DNA of 64,000 nt, from the NCBI GenBank assembly GCA_022402445.1, contig JAKRSF010000008.1, positions 579,410 through 643,409 of the forward strand, written 5' to 3'. The notes under the pieces were generated by a model. It did no database searches. It was not told where the DNA came from and was given only the letters and a program-made list of their open reading frames with translations. Positions 62,871 to 64,000 of the stretch are shown in pieces. Position 1 is the first letter of the stretch. Each line of letters begins with the position of its first letter. The stretch comes from Cyanobacteriota bacterium. Lineage in GTDB: Bacteria; Cyanobacteriota; Cyanobacteriia; CACIAM-69d. The translations under genes were made by a program, and so were the position numbers.

Positions 62871-64000
62871 CTAACAATAATCGTCACAAAGATCTCTGTC
62901 GCTTTCACTAACGTCAGGATTTGTTTTCAAATAATCCCGAATCCAAAGGCAACCCTTTTTGAGTAAATTATTCAGCTTAGTATCTAAATCTAAAATTAAA
63001 TCATCGGGATCGATAGTCCACAACCTCACCGTTTTGTCAGCACTAGCAGACGCAATGATTTGACCATCAGGACTAAAACTTACTCCCCAAACCAGATCGG
63101 TATGTCCTTCTAGGGTTTGCAACAGTTTCCCCTCAACGCTCCATAATCTCACTGTTCTGTCAAGGCTAGCAGAAGCAATGGTTTGATCATCAGGACTAAA
63201 ACTTAAGTCCCATACTTCATCCGTATGTCCTTCTAGGATTTGCAACAGTTTCCCATCAACGCTCCATAACCTCACCTTCCCGTCAGCACTAGCAGAAGCA
63301 ATCATTTGACCATCAGAGCTAAAACTTATTCCATAAACCTGATCGGTATGTCCTTCTAGGGTTTGCAGTAGTTTCCCATCAATACTCCATAATCTCACTG
63401 TCCTGTCAATACCAACAGAAGCAATGACTTGACCGTCAGGGCGAAAACTTACACCCAAGACCCGATCAGTATGTCCTTCTAGGGTTTGCAACAGTTTCCC
63501 ATCAATACTCCATAATCTCACTGTTCTGTCACCACTAGCAGAAGCAATCATTTGACCATCAGGGCTAAAGCCTACTCTCCGAACCCGATCAGTGTGTCCT
63601 TCTAGGGTTTGCAACAGTTTCCCATCAATACTCCATAATCTCACTGTTCTGTCACCACTAGCAGAAGCAATCATTTGACCATCAGGGCTAAAGCCTACTC
63701 CCCAAACCTGATCAGTATGTCCTTCTAGGGTTTGCAACGGTTTCTCTTCAATACTCCATAATCTCACTGTTCTGTCAATGCTAACAGAAGCAATGACTTG
63801 ACCATCAGGGCTAAAACTTACGCCATAAACCTGATCAGTATGTCCTTCTAGGGTTTGCAACAGTTTCCCATCAATACTCCATAATTTCACTGTTCTGTCA
63901 ACACTAGCAGAAGCAATGACTTGACCATCAGGGCTAAAACTTACACCATAAACCTGATCAGTATGTCCTTCTAGGGTTTGCAACAGTTTCCCATCAATAC
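62871..64000 (-). CDS. WD40-repeat protein, 5' end outside the window
   Basis: The last 375 codons or so of a larger gene; the frame is open through the window edge at 64000. It holds eight complete WD40 blades of exactly 41 residues (123 bp), each close to LEGHTDQVYGVSFSPDGQ followed by IASASxDRTVRLWSIDGK. The near identity of the blades implies recent tandem amplification. The C-terminal 45 residues (LNNLLKKGCLWIRDYLKTNP, then SESDRDLC) match the tail found on many cyanobacterial WD40 proteins. In such proteins the N-terminal part is often an NTPase, protease or other effector domain, but it is not in this window. The gene is AT-richer than its neighbours. Confidence 0.9.
   Translation of the reverse strand, partial: IDGKLLQTLEGHTDQVYGVSFSPDGQVIASASVDRTVKLWSIDGKLLQTLEGHTDQVYGVSFSPDGQVIASVSIDRTVRLWSIEEKPLQTLEGHTDQVWGVGFSPDGQMIASASGDRTVRLWSIDGKLLQTLEGHTDRVRRVGFSPDGQMIASASGDRTVRLWSIDGKLLQTLEGHTDRVLGVSFRPDGQVIASVGIDRTVRLWSIDGKLLQTLEGHTDQVYGISFSSDGQMIASASADGKVRLWSVDGKLLQILEGHTDEVWDLSFSPDDQTIASASLDRTVRLWSVEGKLLQTLEGHTDLVWGVSFSPDGQIIASASADKTVRLWTIDPDDLILDLDTKLNNLLKKGCLWIRDYLKTNPDVSESDRDLCDDYC

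Noticed and set aside
62663..62911. 82-codon frame before the WD40 gene
   Set aside because: No family resemblance, overlaps the WD40 stop region on the opposite strand, and lies in a rearranged stretch.
1..64000. CRISPR array or rRNA operon
   Set aside because: No regularly spaced short repeats with unique spacers and no rRNA-like sequence seen; the only regular arrays are the 12-bp array and the coding WD40 units.

Overview
The window is chromosomal DNA from a GC-rich cyanobacterium. The HIP1 octamer GCGATCGC occurs very often. Several genes are cyanobacterial or plastid-type: an oxygen-dependent Mg-protoporphyrin ester cyclase, a heme oxygenase beside coproporphyrinogen oxidase, a TxlA/HCF164-type thioredoxin, a Tab2/Atab2 protein, a valyl-tRNA synthetase with a membrane CAAD domain, and an hpsA-hpsB-hpsC locus. 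The hps genes fit a filamentous or exopolysaccharide-secreting, motile strain. I cannot name a genus.

Layout. 0.5-8 kb: TPR protein, tRNA 2-selenouridine synthase (mnmH), a BON/OmpA-like envelope protein and a repeat-bearing M15 peptidase. 8-16.3 kb: an AddB-like/AddA-like pair of recombination nuclease-helicases, then mnmE. 16.3-23.8 kb: hpsC, hpsB and the very large hpsA, all on the minus strand. 24.4-30.2 kb: housekeeping genes (rpmB, cobU, NIL-ferredoxin, txlA, SRPBCC, Tab2, a lipoprotein). 30.2-34.1 kb: two SPFH/flotillin-like genes and an NfeD-like gene in one minus-strand operon.

34.15-39.5 kb: an AT-richer island in which I see no HIP1 octamer. It is bounded by an imperfect 56-bp direct repeat (34092-34147 and 39527-39582). 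Its five minus-strand genes encode a membrane-anchored helical/HEAT-like protein, a small one-TM protein, an FtsK-type P-loop ATPase with a novel-looking N-terminus, and two helical proteins that share a homologous 70-residue domain. I recognise no named system. This is the best candidate for something undescribed, possibly a defence or secretion/translocation module.

39.7-44.6 kb: LRAT/NC-type protein, M48 protease, S66 carboxypeptidase (its stop codon lies inside a MITE-like repeat), NurA nuclease and a permuted NlpC/P60 protein. 45.1-48.4 kb: a tetrapyrrole cluster with acsF/chlA divergent from ho and hemF. 48.4-53 kb: PrxQ peroxiredoxin and a prfC operon whose second gene ends in a perfect 36-bp palindrome centred on HIP1. 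53.5-62.3 kb: pentapeptide protein, aspartase, glycosyltransferase, DUF362 protein, valS and a small membrane protein. 62.3-64 kb: a rearranged zone with a DnaG zinc-domain fragment and the 3' part of a WD40 gene with near-identical repeats.
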